Shown one piece after another: positions 42,661-52,275 of a stretch of DNA of 64,000 nucleotides. The stretch's first letter is position 1; every line of letters starts with the position of its first letter. Location of the stretch: NCBI GenBank assembly GCA_965601665.1, contig OZ271833.1:2356001-2420000 (forward strand). Direction: 5' to 3'. The DNA comes from JANQNX01 sp965601665 (GTDB taxonomy: Bacteria > Pseudomonadota > Gammaproteobacteria > Eutrophobiales > Eutrophobiaceae). The notes beneath the pieces are model-generated. The model was not told the origin of the DNA. It saw nothing but the letters and a program-made list of their open reading frames with translations, and searched no databases. The position numbers were made by a program, and so were the translations under genes.

Positions 42661-44148
42661 ATGAAGCCTTCCTTACAGCTCAAGATTGGACAAAGCCTGA
42701 CGATGACGCCGCAGTTGCAGCAGGCAATACGCTTGCTGCAACTGTCCAGCGTTGAATTGCAGGCAGAGATCCAGGATGCGCTGGATTCGAACATGATGCT
42801 GGAAATGGAGGACAATGAAACCGAGCGTGGTAATGGCGAAGCCAGTCCTGAAGCGAGCCAGCAGGCAAAAGAAACTGCTGACGATACTTCCGCTGACAAC
42901 TCCATGGAAAGAGAGACTATTCCGGATGATTTACCCGTCGATAGTGCCTGGGATGACGTTTATGACAGCGGCACCAGTTACCGCAAGACGAGTTCCGAAG
43001 CCTCCGCTTATGATGGTTTTGAAAACCAGGATACCAGTGAGAAGACGCTGCGTGATCATCTTGAATGGCAGCTAAATCTGACTCCAACCTCCGATACCGA
43101 CAAGATTATTGCCATGGCCATCATTGATTCACTGGATGATGATGGATACCTGACGGATTCGCTGGAAGATATACTGACATCTGTCAAGGACAGTGAAACG
43201 ACTGAAGACGATGCTGATGATATCGGTATTGAAGAAGTACAGGCAGTACTGCATATGCTTCAAACCATGGATCCGCCCGGTGTTTGTTCAAGAGATATCA
43301 AGGAGTGTCTGAGTATCCAGCTTAGATATTGTGATCCGGAAACGCCGTATCTTGATGAGGCAAGAATGCTGGTAGACAGCTATCTGGATCTGCTGGCCGC
43401 GCATGACTATAACCAGCTTATGCGTAAGATGAAGCTGGACCGGGAAAAGCTGACCGAGGTTGTAAACCTGATACAGTCGATGAATCCACGCCCCGGCGGT
43501 TCCGTCTGTGAAACACGCACCGAGTATGTCATCCCTGATGTCTATGTGCGGAAGGATAAAGGCGTCTGGAAAGTTGAACTGAACACCGAGGCCATGCCAA
43601 ATCTTAGAATCAACGCGACCTACGCTAATATGATTAAGCGCGCCGACAACAGTGCCGACAATGCATCCCTGAAATCCCACTTGCAGGAGGCGCGCTGGTT
43701 TATAAAAAGCCTGCGCAGTCGTAGCGAAACCCTGTTACGCGTAACAACCTGTATTGTAGAAAGGCAGCGTGCATTCCTTGAATATGGTGAGGAAGCAATG
43801 AAACCACTGGTCCTGCACGATGTCGCCGAGGCGCTTGGCATGCATGAATCTACAATATCAAGGGTCACCACGCGTAAATATATGCACACACCGCGCGGCA
43901 TTTTTGAACTAAAATATTTTTTCTCCAGCCACGTCAGTACCAATTACGGCGGGGCCGCATCTTCAACTGCAATCAGGGCGCTGATAAAAAAACTAATCAG
44001 TGCCGAAACACCAAGTAAACCCCTGAGTGACAGCAAGATAGCTGCGATACTTGAAGAACAGGGGATCAATGTAGCGCGTCGTACGGTTGCCAAATACCGT
44101 GAGGCGATGTCTATCCCACCTTCCAATGAAAGAAAGCGTCTGGCTTGA
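42661..44148 (+). CDS. rpoN: Sigma-54 factor RpoN
   Basis: Alternative sigma factor that needs enhancer-binding activators. Region I, LQLKIGQSLTMTPQLQQAIR, is followed by a long acidic region II (about 50-125), core-binding and HTH regions, and the RpoN box ARRTVAKYREAM near the C-terminus. It is 495 aa. The gene order lptB-rpoN-hpf-ptsN is the conserved one. Confidence 0.97.
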   Translation: MKPSLQLKIGQSLTMTPQLQQAIRLLQLSSVELQAEIQDALDSNMMLEMEDNETERGNGEASPEASQQAKETADDTSADNSMERETIPDDLPVDSAWDDVYDSGTSYRKTSSEASAYDGFENQDTSEKTLRDHLEWQLNLTPTSDTDKIIAMAIIDSLDDDGYLTDSLEDILTSVKDSETTEDDADDIGIEEVQAVLHMLQTMDPPGVCSRDIKECLSIQLRYCDPETPYLDEARMLVDSYLDLLAAHDYNQLMRKMKLDREKLTEVVNLIQSMNPRPGGSVCETRTEYVIPDVYVRKDKGVWKVELNTEAMPNLRINATYANMIKRADNSADNASLKSHLQEARWFIKSLRSRSETLLRVTTCIVERQRAFLEYGEEAMKPLVLHDVAEALGMHESTISRVTTRKYMHTPRGIFELKYFFSSHVSTNYGGAASSTAIRALIKKLISAETPSKPLSDSKIAAILEEQGINVARRTVAKYREAMSIPPSNERKRLA

Positions 44149-44181
44149 TAAATATAAATAAAATACTGCAAGGAGTGGACT

Positions 44182-44508
44182 ATGCAAATCAGTGTCACCG
44201 GTCACCATGTAGAAATTACTGATTCATTAAAATCTTACGTAGATAGCAAGTTTTCTCGCCTGGAGAGGCATTTCGAACACATTACCAACATTCATGTCAT
44301 TCTTACTGTTGAAAAAGAAAGACAAAAGGCCGAAGCTACGGTACATGTGAACAGGGGCAATCTTTTTGCTGACGATGAGCAAGAGGATATGTATGCCGCT
44401 ATTGATGGTTTGATAGACAAACTTGATCGTCAACTGGTTAAACATAAAGAAAAACTGACGGATCATCATCGTGGCGAAGGACGCCATCGCGACCAGGAAA
44501 CAGAATAA
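44182..44508 (+). CDS. hpf: Ribosome hibernation promoting factor
   Basis: Short RaiA/HPF-type protein that stabilises inactive ribosomes. It begins MQISVTGHHVEITDSLKSYV and continues with KFSRLERHFEHITNIHVILT, the family core; an AAGGAG site precedes the ATG. The length of 108 aa marks the short HPF class, which needs a partner (RMF) for dimers. The C-terminal tail is basic and His-rich. Confidence 0.95.
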   Translation: MQISVTGHHVEITDSLKSYVDSKFSRLERHFEHITNIHVILTVEKERQKAEATVHVNRGNLFADDEQEDMYAAIDGLIDKLDRQLVKHKEKLTDHHRGEGRHRDQETE

Positions 44509-44535
44509 TTTTAATAAGTAGTAGTTTGGTTTGTT

Positions 44536-44982
44536 ATGGAGATTTCAGATTTTCTCTCCCGGGATTGTGTAATCAGCGATTCGGATTGCCATAGTAAAAA
44601 AGACGCGCTTGATCGTCTGGCAAAGACTATTGCCGACTCAGACAGTGCGACTTCACAATCCGAGGTTTATGATTGCCTGCTTGCCCGTGAACGACTTGGT
44701 AGTACAGGTCTTGGTAAGGGAATCGCGATCCCGCATGGCCGTTTACAGCAGGGGAAAAAGACATTGGCCGCTTTTCTGCAGCTCAGGCAAGCAGTTGATT
44801 ACGATGCCAGTGACAAGCGCCCGGTCGATTTATTATTCGCGCTTATAGTTCCGGAAGATGCAACCGATGAACATTTACAAATTCTGGCCAAGCTTGCAGA
44901 AATGTTTAGCCAGGAACAACTGGTATCTAATTTAAGAAAGGCCTCCACACCGCAAGAACTGTATACGATATTAACGGAATAG
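44536..44982 (+). CDS. ptsN: Nitrogen-PTS EIIA protein
   Basis: Regulatory EIIA-Ntr. The phosphorylated His is His67 in GKGIAIPHGRL. It is 148 aa with C-terminal LAKLAEMFSQEQ. Its partners HPr and EI lie 2-3 kb downstream in the same cluster, so it probably completes a regulatory phosphorelay rather than sugar uptake. Confidence 0.95.
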   Translation: MEISDFLSRDCVISDSDCHSKKDALDRLAKTIADSDSATSQSEVYDCLLARERLGSTGLGKGIAIPHGRLQQGKKTLAAFLQLRQAVDYDASDKRPVDLLFALIVPEDATDEHLQILAKLAEMFSQEQLVSNLRKASTPQELYTILTE

Positions 44983-44985
44983 AAC

Positions 44986-46008
44986 ATGGTCGGTATAACG
45001 AACCAGTTAAGTATCGAGGATCTTTATAACATCCATAAAGATAAACTCGATCTTGAATGGATTGCCGGTCAACAGGGCGCCAAGCATACTATTATCCGGG
45101 AAGAAGAGCCGGCGCCGACTGCAAAAAACCGCGGCAAGAAAAAGACCACAAAAAAGAAACGTGGTAAAACAAATAGAGAGCCAAAGAGCCTGTCCCTGGT
45201 TGGACACCTGAACCTGATCCACCCCCACCAAATCCAGGTCATCGGTGAGGTTGAAGTACGTTACCTGGAGAGCCTGCGAAATATATCCATGCAGGATGCG
45301 GTGATACAGTTATTCAAGAGTAAACCATCTTGCGTGATTGTCGCAGATGGGCTTGAACCGCCAACGTTGCTAAAACGAAAAAGTAACGAACATAGCATCC
45401 CCTTGTTCACATCACCGATGAATAGCGACAGGTTGTCTGATGTCTTGCATTACTTCCTCACCAACCTGTTTGCAGACATGCTTACACTGCATGGTGTGTA
45501 TATGGAGGTCATGGCGATAGGTGTGCTTATTACCGGCCCTAGCGGCATCGGTAAAAGTGAATTGGCGCTTGAATTGATATCTCGCGGCCATCGCCTGATT
45601 GCCGATGATGCGCCACTGTTTTCAAAAGTAGCGCCGGATATTATTAATGGCACCTGTCCACAGACATTGCAGGACTTCCTGGAGGTAAGAGGTCTGGGTA
45701 TTATCAACGTGCGGGAATTATTTGGTGATAGTGCAATAAAAAAGAATAAATACTTGCGCCTGATTGTTAACCTGCAGCCCATGGACAAGGAAAACCTGCT
45801 CGCACTCGACAGGCTGGAGGGCAGTTACAGCACACAAAATGTGCTTGAACTCGATGTGCCTGAAATTACCTTGCCCGTCGCACCCGGCAGAAACCTTGCC
45901 ATCATGATGGAGTGTGCGGCGCGTAACCATATACTCCGTGCCGATGGCTACAATGCTTCCGAGGTTTTTGCCAAACGTCAACAAAGCCTGATAGACGCAG
46001 GCGATTAG
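44986..46008 (+). CDS. hprK: HPr kinase/phosphorylase with a Lys-rich insertion
   Basis: Phosphorylates and dephosphorylates HPr on a Ser. Walker A GPSGIGKS at residues 184-191 and the family signature LEVRGLGIINVRELFG. At 340 aa it is longer than the usual 310 or so, largely from an insertion at about 42-68 made of Lys, Thr and Arg (KKKTTKKKRGK). HPr downstream has the target Ser46, so the pair should be functional. HprK is absent from enterics but known in several other proteobacteria. Confidence 0.94.
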   Translation: MVGITNQLSIEDLYNIHKDKLDLEWIAGQQGAKHTIIREEEPAPTAKNRGKKKTTKKKRGKTNREPKSLSLVGHLNLIHPHQIQVIGEVEVRYLESLRNISMQDAVIQLFKSKPSCVIVADGLEPPTLLKRKSNEHSIPLFTSPMNSDRLSDVLHYFLTNLFADMLTLHGVYMEVMAIGVLITGPSGIGKSELALELISRGHRLIADDAPLFSKVAPDIINGTCPQTLQDFLEVRGLGIINVRELFGDSAIKKNKYLRLIVNLQPMDKENLLALDRLEGSYSTQNVLELDVPEITLPVAPGRNLAIMMECAARNHILRADGYNASEVFAKRQQSLIDAGD

Positions 46009-46012
46009 GCAT

Positions 46013-46882
46013 ATGACTGCTAGTGGTAGACGCCTGATTATTGTTACCGGTTTATCCGGCGCCGGTAAGACAGTGGTATTGCACACGCTGGAAGACCTGT
46101 CTTTTTATACGGTGGACAACCTGCCTATCAGTCTGTTGAATACCTTTCTTGAACAATTGACCGATCCGCAGAGTAATCATCCTGCAAGGGTGGCAATTGG
46201 TATTGATGCAAGAAACAGCCTTGATGAATTGTCCGGCCTTGCAGAAATCATACATAAATATGACAAGCAGCATGTGGATATCGAACTGGTATTCATGGAT
46301 GCAAGTAATGATGTGCTCACCAAGCGTTATAGTGAGACCCGTCGCAAGCACCCACTCACCACGGACTCGGAGTCCCTTGACGGGGCCATAAAGAGAGAGC
46401 GTGAGATAATGACTACATTTTCTGACGCTGCTGATTTCAGAATTGATACCAGCCGTATGTTATTACACGAACTGCGAGAACTGGTAAAAGTCAGGGTCGC
46501 GCGCTCGCAGATTAAAAATATGTCATTACAGATCATGTCTTTTGGGTTCAAACATGGTACACCTGCCGATGCAGATTTTGTCTTTGATTTACGCTGTTTA
46601 CCAAACCCGCACTGGGACAAGGATCTCCGACCGTACTCGGGTAAGGACCAGCCTGTTATAGAATTCCTTTCCGGGCAGGAGAATGTAAGCAAGATGCTGG
46701 AAGACCTGGTCGACTTTTTTTCGAACTGGATACCTCGTTTCGAGGAAGAGAACCGTAGCTATCTGAGTATTGCGCTTGGTTGTACAGGTGGGCATCATCG
46801 TTCCGTCTATATGGCGGAACAACTGGCAGCGAGGCTAAGGGGCATGAAAAAACAGGTGATTATCAGGCATAGGGATGTTTAG
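46013..46882 (+). CDS. rapZ: RNase adapter/nucleotide-binding protein RapZ
   Basis: In E. coli RapZ binds GlmZ sRNA and recruits RNase E to control glucosamine-6-phosphate synthase. Walker A GLSGAGKT at residues 13-20, and C-terminal IALGCTGGHHRSVYMAEQLA. It is 289 aa. Whether glmZ exists in this organism cannot be told from the window. Confidence 0.95.
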   Translation: MTASGRRLIIVTGLSGAGKTVVLHTLEDLSFYTVDNLPISLLNTFLEQLTDPQSNHPARVAIGIDARNSLDELSGLAEIIHKYDKQHVDIELVFMDASNDVLTKRYSETRRKHPLTTDSESLDGAIKREREIMTTFSDAADFRIDTSRMLLHELRELVKVRVARSQIKNMSLQIMSFGFKHGTPADADFVFDLRCLPNPHWDKDLRPYSGKDQPVIEFLSGQENVSKMLEDLVDFFSNWIPRFEEENRSYLSIALGCTGGHHRSVYMAEQLAARLRGMKKQVIIRHRDV

Positions 46883-46884
46883 AC

Positions 46885-47274
46885 ATGAGTGTAGGCATAC
46901 TAATAATTTCACATGACGGAATAGGCGCATCTGTATACGGCACTGCGAACTTCATGATTAAAGACAGCCCGCTGGATATCAAACTACTTTCTGCCAGCAG
47001 GGAAAGTGATGTTGATGAATTACTGGAAACAGCAACCGGCCTTATACAGGAACTGGATACCGGAGACGGTGTGCTTGTACTGACTGACCTGATTGGATCA
47101 ACGCCTAACAACATTGCCTGTAAATTATTTGAGCATGCAAGGATGATTATCGTCACTGGACTTAATTTGTCGATGATGATCCGCGTGTTGAATTACCCGG
47201 ATCTTGACTTAGAGCAACTTGCTGACAAGGCATATAGTGGAGCAAAAGATGGTGTAAGTATTAACAGGGGATAA
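46885..47274 (+). CDS. PTS EIIA component of the mannose type
   Basis: A 129-aa EIIA-Man domain: phosphorylated His10 in LIISHDGIGASVYG, with ELDTGDGVLVLTDLIGSTP downstream. No EIIB, EIIC or EIID accompanies it, so it is likely a regulatory phospho-acceptor served by the adjacent HPr and EI. Starts two bases after rapZ. Confidence 0.92.
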   Translation: MSVGILIISHDGIGASVYGTANFMIKDSPLDIKLLSASRESDVDELLETATGLIQELDTGDGVLVLTDLIGSTPNNIACKLFEHARMIIVTGLNLSMMIRVLNYPDLDLEQLADKAYSGAKDGVSINRG

Positions 47275-47278
47275 AAAG

Positions 47279-47548
47279 ATGCAGGAAGAAACAATAACAA
47301 TTATTAATAAACTGGGCTTGCATGCCAGGGCAGCTGCCAAGTTTGTTCAAACCGCCTCATCTTTTCAGGCAGACGTTACCGTTACAAACGGTAGCAGGGA
47401 AGTAAATGGAAAAAGCATCATGGGTATCATGATGCTGGCAGCGGGTAAGGGCAAGGAGATAACCATCAACGCTGTAGGGGCTGATGAGAAAGAAGCGCTT
47501 ACGGCACTAATCGAGTTAATTGAAAACCGTTTTGGTGAGGACGAATGA
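47279..47548 (+). CDS. ptsH: Phosphocarrier HPr
   Basis: Small phosphocarrier, 89 aa. His15 (KLGLHARAA) is the EI-dependent site, and Ser46 in VNGKSIMGIMML is the HprK site, including the hydrophobic surface HprK needs. Overlaps the EI gene by four bases (ATGA). Confidence 0.95.
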   Translation: MQEETITIINKLGLHARAAAKFVQTASSFQADVTVTNGSREVNGKSIMGIMMLAAGKGKEITINAVGADEKEALTALIELIENRFGEDE

Positions 47549-49293
47549 CATTCTCCCTACATGGTGTCAGCGTTTCACGTGGTATAGCCATTGGCCATGT
47601 GCATATTTTGCAAAGCGATCAGCTGGATGTGCGCGAGTACAGTATCCGTAGTACACGCATTGATGAAGAGATCAGCCGGCTGAATGCAGCGATTTCAGAT
47701 GCGCGTCAGCAGTTAAGAGCCGTCCGTGACCATATACCAGTGTCAACGTCAGTTGATATCGCTGCGTTTATCGATACGCACCTGTTGATGCTCGAAGATG
47801 TTGCCCTCACGGAAGAACCAAAACGGATTATCAAGGAACGTATGTGTAACGCGGAATGGGCGCTGAAATTACAGCGTGATGCGTTGGTTAATGTCTTTGA
47901 GGAAATGGCGGATGCCTATCTCAGTACACGGCGTGATGATGTAGACCATGTTGTAAACCGCATATTGCGTGTGTTGCTTAACCAGAAACCGTTAATGCAT
48001 GAGACCGCCAATGATAATCTTGAGGGCAAGGTAATTCTGGCGGAAGATCTGACACCCGCTGATACCGTTATGATGCAACATAATGGTATCATTGCTTTTG
48101 TTACTGAATATGGTGGTCCCACCTCGCACACCGCTATCCTTGCTCGTAGCCTCGGTATCCCGGCTATTGTTGGTCTACACAACGCACGAAGGTTTGTGCA
48201 AAACGACGATCTTGTCATAGTTGACGGTACCAACGGCGTTTTACTCGCTGATCCCGATGACAACGTACAGGCCTTTTTTGAGAAGAGGCAGCGAGAGGAC
48301 AAACGCTATCTTACTTCGCTAGGCAGGTTAAAAAATGCCGAAACAGAAACCACCGATGGGATATCGGTCACCTTGCAGGCCAATATTGAACTACCCAGTG
48401 ATTTTGAAACCGTCCGCAATGTTGGTGCCAGGGGAGTGGGTCTGTATCGTACCGAGTTTTTATATATGAACAGGGACTCGGTGCCCGATGAAGAGGAACA
48501 CTACGAAACCTATATCAACGTTATGGATGCGCTGGGTGGATTGCCGCTGACGATCAGGACCCTCGATCTGGGCGGTGACAAACAAATGGATGGTGTTGGT
48601 ATGCAATATGGTGCGCAACGTGCCAATCCGGCGCTGGGTTTAAGGGCGGTGCGTTTATGCCTGAAAGAACCTGAACTGTTTATGCCGCAGTTACGCGCAA
48701 TTATCCGTGCTTCTGCGCATGGACCAATCAGGGTGATGATACCCATGTTGACCAACATGCAGGAGATGCAGCAGGTATTGTCAATGATGGATAAAATAAA
48801 GCTTGAGTTGGAGGAACAGGACATACCCTTCGATCATGAGCTACAGGTGGGTGGCATGGTTGAGGTACCAGCTGCAGCCGTTTGTGCTGACACGTTTGCC
48901 AAGCAACTGGATTTTCTATCGATTGGCACCAACGACCTGATTCAATACACGATGGCAATAGACCGCGTTAATGAAGAAGTAAACTATCTCTATGACCCGT
49001 TGCATCCTGCGGTTCTCAGGTTGATTGAAATGACAATCGCCGCAGGTAAGAAAGCAGACATACCTGTTGCGATGTGTGGTGAAATGGCCGGCGATCCACT
49101 TTTTACCAGGCTATTGCTTGGTCTTGGTCTGCGCGAATTCAGTGTCCATGCCGGAAGTTTGCTGGAGATAAAAAAGATCATCATGGAAAGTGATAGCGTG
49201 GAAGCGACCCGCGTTGCCAAACGTGCCCTGAAGGCAAAAAGCGGCGCAGATGTACACGACTTGTTAAGGAAGTCCTTCCCCGATAGCGACTAG
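47545..49293 (+). CDS. ptsI: Phosphoenolpyruvate-protein phosphotransferase (EI)
   Basis: Takes phosphate from PEP and passes it to HPr. Active His195 in GGPTSHTAILARSLGIPAIV, and PEP-binding C-terminal barrel with TEFLYMNRDSVPDEEEHYE and CGEMAGDPLFTRLLLGLG. It is 582 aa and lacks the GAF domain of EI-Ntr (PtsP). The only nearby acceptors are PtsN and the EIIA-Man protein. Confidence 0.95.
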   Translation: MTFSLHGVSVSRGIAIGHVHILQSDQLDVREYSIRSTRIDEEISRLNAAISDARQQLRAVRDHIPVSTSVDIAAFIDTHLLMLEDVALTEEPKRIIKERMCNAEWALKLQRDALVNVFEEMADAYLSTRRDDVDHVVNRILRVLLNQKPLMHETANDNLEGKVILAEDLTPADTVMMQHNGIIAFVTEYGGPTSHTAILARSLGIPAIVGLHNARRFVQNDDLVIVDGTNGVLLADPDDNVQAFFEKRQREDKRYLTSLGRLKNAETETTDGISVTLQANIELPSDFETVRNVGARGVGLYRTEFLYMNRDSVPDEEEHYETYINVMDALGGLPLTIRTLDLGGDKQMDGVGMQYGAQRANPALGLRAVRLCLKEPELFMPQLRAIIRASAHGPIRVMIPMLTNMQEMQQVLSMMDKIKLELEEQDIPFDHELQVGGMVEVPAAAVCADTFAKQLDFLSIGTNDLIQYTMAIDRVNEEVNYLYDPLHPAVLRLIEMTIAAGKKADIPVAMCGEMAGDPLFTRLLLGLGLREFSVHAGSLLEIKKIIMESDSVEATRVAKRALKAKSGADVHDLLRKSFPDSD

Positions 49294-49392
49294 TGGCATT
49301 TAGCGCCGCTCGTATTTCGTCACTCGTAAAACAGTAGCTAGCATTGATTGCTAACTGATAGACTGCTACCCGTTAAGTTTGGATCAACTGAC

Positions 49393-50751
49393 ATGAGCGA
49401 AATATCAGAACAGGAAGAAGAGCAAACAGCGCTTGATTCTCTGCATGAGGCTCTCGAACAACAGGATGAGTCAACAGCTCGTTCTGTAGTGGATTCCCTG
49501 CACCCGTCTGAAATAGCAGACGTCATAGAGGGCCTGCCTAAACAACAGCGTTACGAAGTCTGGAAGATGGTCGACTCGGAAATCGAGGGCGATGTGCTTT
49601 CACATACACAGGATGTCGTTCGTGCAGAGTTGATGGAGCAGATGCAGCCGCACGAAGTGGCGACGGCAACGCAAGATCTGGATACCGACGACGTTGCAGA
49701 TATTCTGCAGGATCTACCGGAAACAGTTGCCGAGACCATTCTGTTGGCCATGGATGAACAGCATCGTCACCGATTGGCTTCGGTACTGACCTATCCTGAA
49801 GACACGGCGGGAGGGTTGATGAACCTTGATGTGACGTCCGTACGTGCTGATGTCACGCTGGATGTGGTCGCACGTTACCTGCGTCGAATGGGTGAGATAC
49901 CTGAAGATACTGACAACATCATGGTTGTCGATCGTGATAATCACTATCTTGGTGTGCTGCATTTGACCGACGTACTGATCAGGGATGAAAACACTACGGT
50001 AGGGGAATGGCTTGAAGAAACGCCATCACTAAAAGCAGACGTATCGACGTCCGAAGTCGCGAGGCTGTTTGAACAACGAGATCTTGTTTCTGCAGCGGTC
50101 GTCGATGAAGAGGAGCATCTTCTGGGCCGTATTACAATCGATGATGTGGTTGACGTTATTCAGGACGCGGCGGATCAAACTGTAAGAAGCATGGCAGGTC
50201 TGGGTAGTGAAGACGACATGTTTGCCTCTGTCCTCTCCAGTACACGTAGTCGCGCCGTTTGGTTAGGCATAAACCTGATGACAGTTTTTCTTGGTTCCTG
50301 GGTTATCGGTCGTTTTGAAAATACGATTGAGCAGCTCGTAGCACTTGCGATATTGCTACCGGTGGTGGCTGGAATGGGCGGAATTGCCGGTAGCCAGACC
50401 CTGACGATTGCAATTCGAGGCATAGCCCAGGGCCAGTTGGTAAAAAGAAATATCAGGCCACTCTTATACAAGGAGCTATCAGTCGGCATATTAAATGGGC
50501 TGATCTGGTCATGCGTGGTGGGCATCATTGTCTATCTCTGGTTCGAGACCGCGTCACTCGGCTTTATCATTGCTATGGCAATGTTTATTAACCTGACTAT
50601 AGCAGCGCTCGCTGGCGCAACTATTCCGTTTATCCTGAAATCATTTGGTGTAGATCCTGCCATTGCCGGCAGTGTGGTGTTGACGACGATTACCGACGTT
50701 GTTGGTTTTATGACCTTTCTTGGACTCGCGACCCTGTATTTACTGGTTTAG
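49393..50751 (+). CDS. mgtE: Magnesium transporter MgtE
   Basis: Mg2+ channel/transporter with an N-terminal MgtE_N superhelix (about 20-125, LHPSEIADVIEGLPKQQRYE), two CBS domains (about 135-260) and five membrane helices (about 285-450) with the pore motif GIAGSQTLTIAIRGIA. ATG at 49393 is chosen over an upstream in-frame TTG at 49348; it gives 452 aa, normal for the family. Confidence 0.94.
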   Translation: MSEISEQEEEQTALDSLHEALEQQDESTARSVVDSLHPSEIADVIEGLPKQQRYEVWKMVDSEIEGDVLSHTQDVVRAELMEQMQPHEVATATQDLDTDDVADILQDLPETVAETILLAMDEQHRHRLASVLTYPEDTAGGLMNLDVTSVRADVTLDVVARYLRRMGEIPEDTDNIMVVDRDNHYLGVLHLTDVLIRDENTTVGEWLEETPSLKADVSTSEVARLFEQRDLVSAAVVDEEEHLLGRITIDDVVDVIQDAADQTVRSMAGLGSEDDMFASVLSSTRSRAVWLGINLMTVFLGSWVIGRFENTIEQLVALAILLPVVAGMGGIAGSQTLTIAIRGIAQGQLVKRNIRPLLYKELSVGILNGLIWSCVVGIIVYLWFETASLGFIIAMAMFINLTIAALAGATIPFILKSFGVDPAIAGSVVLTTITDVVGFMTFLGLATLYLLV

Positions 50752-50755
50752 CGTT

Positions 50756-51214
50756 CTACTCAAGCTTAAGGATATAGTCCCACTCTTTTTTACTGACGGG
50801 CATAATTGACAGCCGGTTGCCTTTTTGCAGCAACCTCATATTTTCCAATACCTTGTGATCGCGCAGTTCTGAAAGGGTTATTGTGCGTTTGAATTTACGC
50901 TTGTACTTTACATCTACATAATACCAGCGAGGGTTGTCAGGATCGCTTTTCGGATCATAATGCTTGTCGTTCGGATCGTACGCAGTATGGTCAGGGTAAC
51001 CTTCTCGCGATACGGTCATAACGCCCACGATACCCGGCTCGTCACAGTTGGAATGATAGAAAAAAACCTGGTCTCCTTTTTTCATCTCATCACGCATCAT
51101 ATTACGCGCCTGGTAATTCCTGACACCGTCCCAGGGCTCGGTTTTTTTCGGGCGATTTTTTAAATCATCGATACTGAACTCGGAGGGCTCAGATTTCATT
51201 AACCAGTAATTCAT
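50756..51214 (-). CDS. EVE-domain protein (thymocyte nuclear protein 1 family)
   Basis: A 152-aa single EVE domain, a PUA-like fold thought to bind modified bases in DNA or RNA. It begins MNYWLMKSEPSEFSIDDLKN, with WDGVRNYQARNMMRDEMKKG and VFFYHSNC, all characteristic. Role in this organism unknown. It is convergent with mgtE and downstream of 6S RNA in the same orientation. Confidence 0.93.
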   Translation of the reverse strand: MNYWLMKSEPSEFSIDDLKNRPKKTEPWDGVRNYQARNMMRDEMKKGDQVFFYHSNCDEPGIVGVMTVSREGYPDHTAYDPNDKHYDPKSDPDNPRWYYVDVKYKRKFKRTITLSELRDHKVLENMRLLQKGNRLSIMPVSKKEWDYILKLE

Positions 51215-51242
51215 AGTGAGTTATAAAGATTAGTAAAGGGTA

Positions 51243-51424
51243 TCAACCGCAATGCCGTCACAAACATTGAACTTGAACCAGAGATTCAGGTGGGTACCCT
51301 AGGAAACAGCGTATCAGGCTTTCCCCGTGGAAGGACGTGCACAACAACACTGTTTTCGGATTCCCTGGTTCATATCTTATAGGCTCAAGTTACCACGAGT
51401 ATGATAACGAACACCGCAGAAGAT
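51243..51424 (-). ncRNA. ssrS: 6S RNA
   Basis: RNA that mimics an open promoter and sequesters sigma-70 RNA polymerase in stationary phase. On the minus strand the ends form a closing stem, CTGCGGTGT (51419-51411) with GCATTGCGG (51255-51247). Conserved 6S elements appear in order: GTGTTCG, CTTGAGCCTATA, a long central region, CACCTGAATCTCTGGTTCAAG and GACGGCAT. It lies directly downstream of zapA on the same strand, the conserved synteny of ssrS. The exact ends are estimates. Confidence 0.85.
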
Positions 51425-51442
51425 ACCCAAGCTTGAATTTAT

Positions 51443-51781
51443 CTAGCCGCTATGAGAAATAGGTTCTTCAATATCAATCTGTGCTTCTCTGACAAGGGCG
51501 TCGTTAATTTTGCCCTGTAATCGTTTTAGCGTGCTATCTATTGTCGAAGTATAGACCTGATTTTTTTGTTTGTAAGCAAGAAGTTCATGCGTCATATTTA
51601 ACGCGGTCATTACTGCAATACGTTCGGTACCAATAACATTCCCGCTGCGTTTCATCTCAAGCATTTTTTCATTGAGCATGTCTACAGCAATGCGCAGTTG
51701 ATCGCGCTCTTCATCGGTACAACTAATCAGGTATTCCTTGTCGAGTATATTAACCTTTACGGGAGAAGCCTGTTCACTCAT
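51443..51781 (-). CDS. zapA: Cell division protein ZapA
   Basis: FtsZ-ring stabiliser of 112 aa. N-terminal VKVNILDKEYLISCTDEERD and a C-terminal coiled coil (about 60-105). The upstream small gene overlaps its start by four bases. Confidence 0.93.
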   Translation of the reverse strand: MSEQASPVKVNILDKEYLISCTDEERDQLRIAVDMLNEKMLEMKRSGNVIGTERIAVMTALNMTHELLAYKQKNQVYTSTIDSTLKRLQGKINDALVREAQIDIEEPISHSG

Positions 51782-52002
51782 GGGCGGGTTTCCATTGCAC
51801 GAAGTCGGCTTATCATGGATTCAATCCGGGTTCTGGCCTGCTCGGTTTTCTCTATCAGTATTGCGCGCTCGTTAACGAGACTTTCCTGCTGGTTGCGCAG
51901 CGCAGAATTTTCAGATTTGAGTTGATCGACTGTCTTGATCAGTTCGTCAACGCGGGCCTCTAGTGCCCCCAGGTCTGTTGTATCCAAATCTTCGTTTGTC
52001 AT
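51778..52002 (-). CDS. TIGR02449-type small coiled-coil protein
   Basis: A 74-aa protein, almost all coiled coil (LGALEARVDELIKTVDQLKS, then ENSALRNQQESL). It is the usual gene directly ahead of zapA in non-enteric gammaproteobacteria and is probably a ZapB-like division factor, though this is inferred from size and location. Confidence 0.88.
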   Translation of the reverse strand: MTNEDLDTTDLGALEARVDELIKTVDQLKSENSALRNQQESLVNERAILIEKTEQARTRIESMISRLRAMETRP

Positions 52003-52275
52003 GTGCAGTTCCGTTCCAGAGTGGGCCGACTTTGTTATATGAAACTGATCGTTTAATCAGGTTAGCAATATAGAATGCGAGCATATTTCGGTCAACCGGA
52101 TATCCTGTTGTCAGGGTGTAATGCGACGACTTTTCGCAATTCATGTATCATTTTAATGACATAATGGGGAGCTGGTATGTGTCACAATTCCCTGGATGAT
52201 CGGCATAGTCAATTCACCCGGGCATATACTTTCGAAACAATAACAGGCGGCAAGAAAACACTCATTGGAAGATTT

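Noticed and set aside
52177..52275. Upstream extension of ygfB from ATG 52177
   Set aside because: The ATG at 52276 has a better ribosome site and gives the family N-terminus; the extension is not typical protein.
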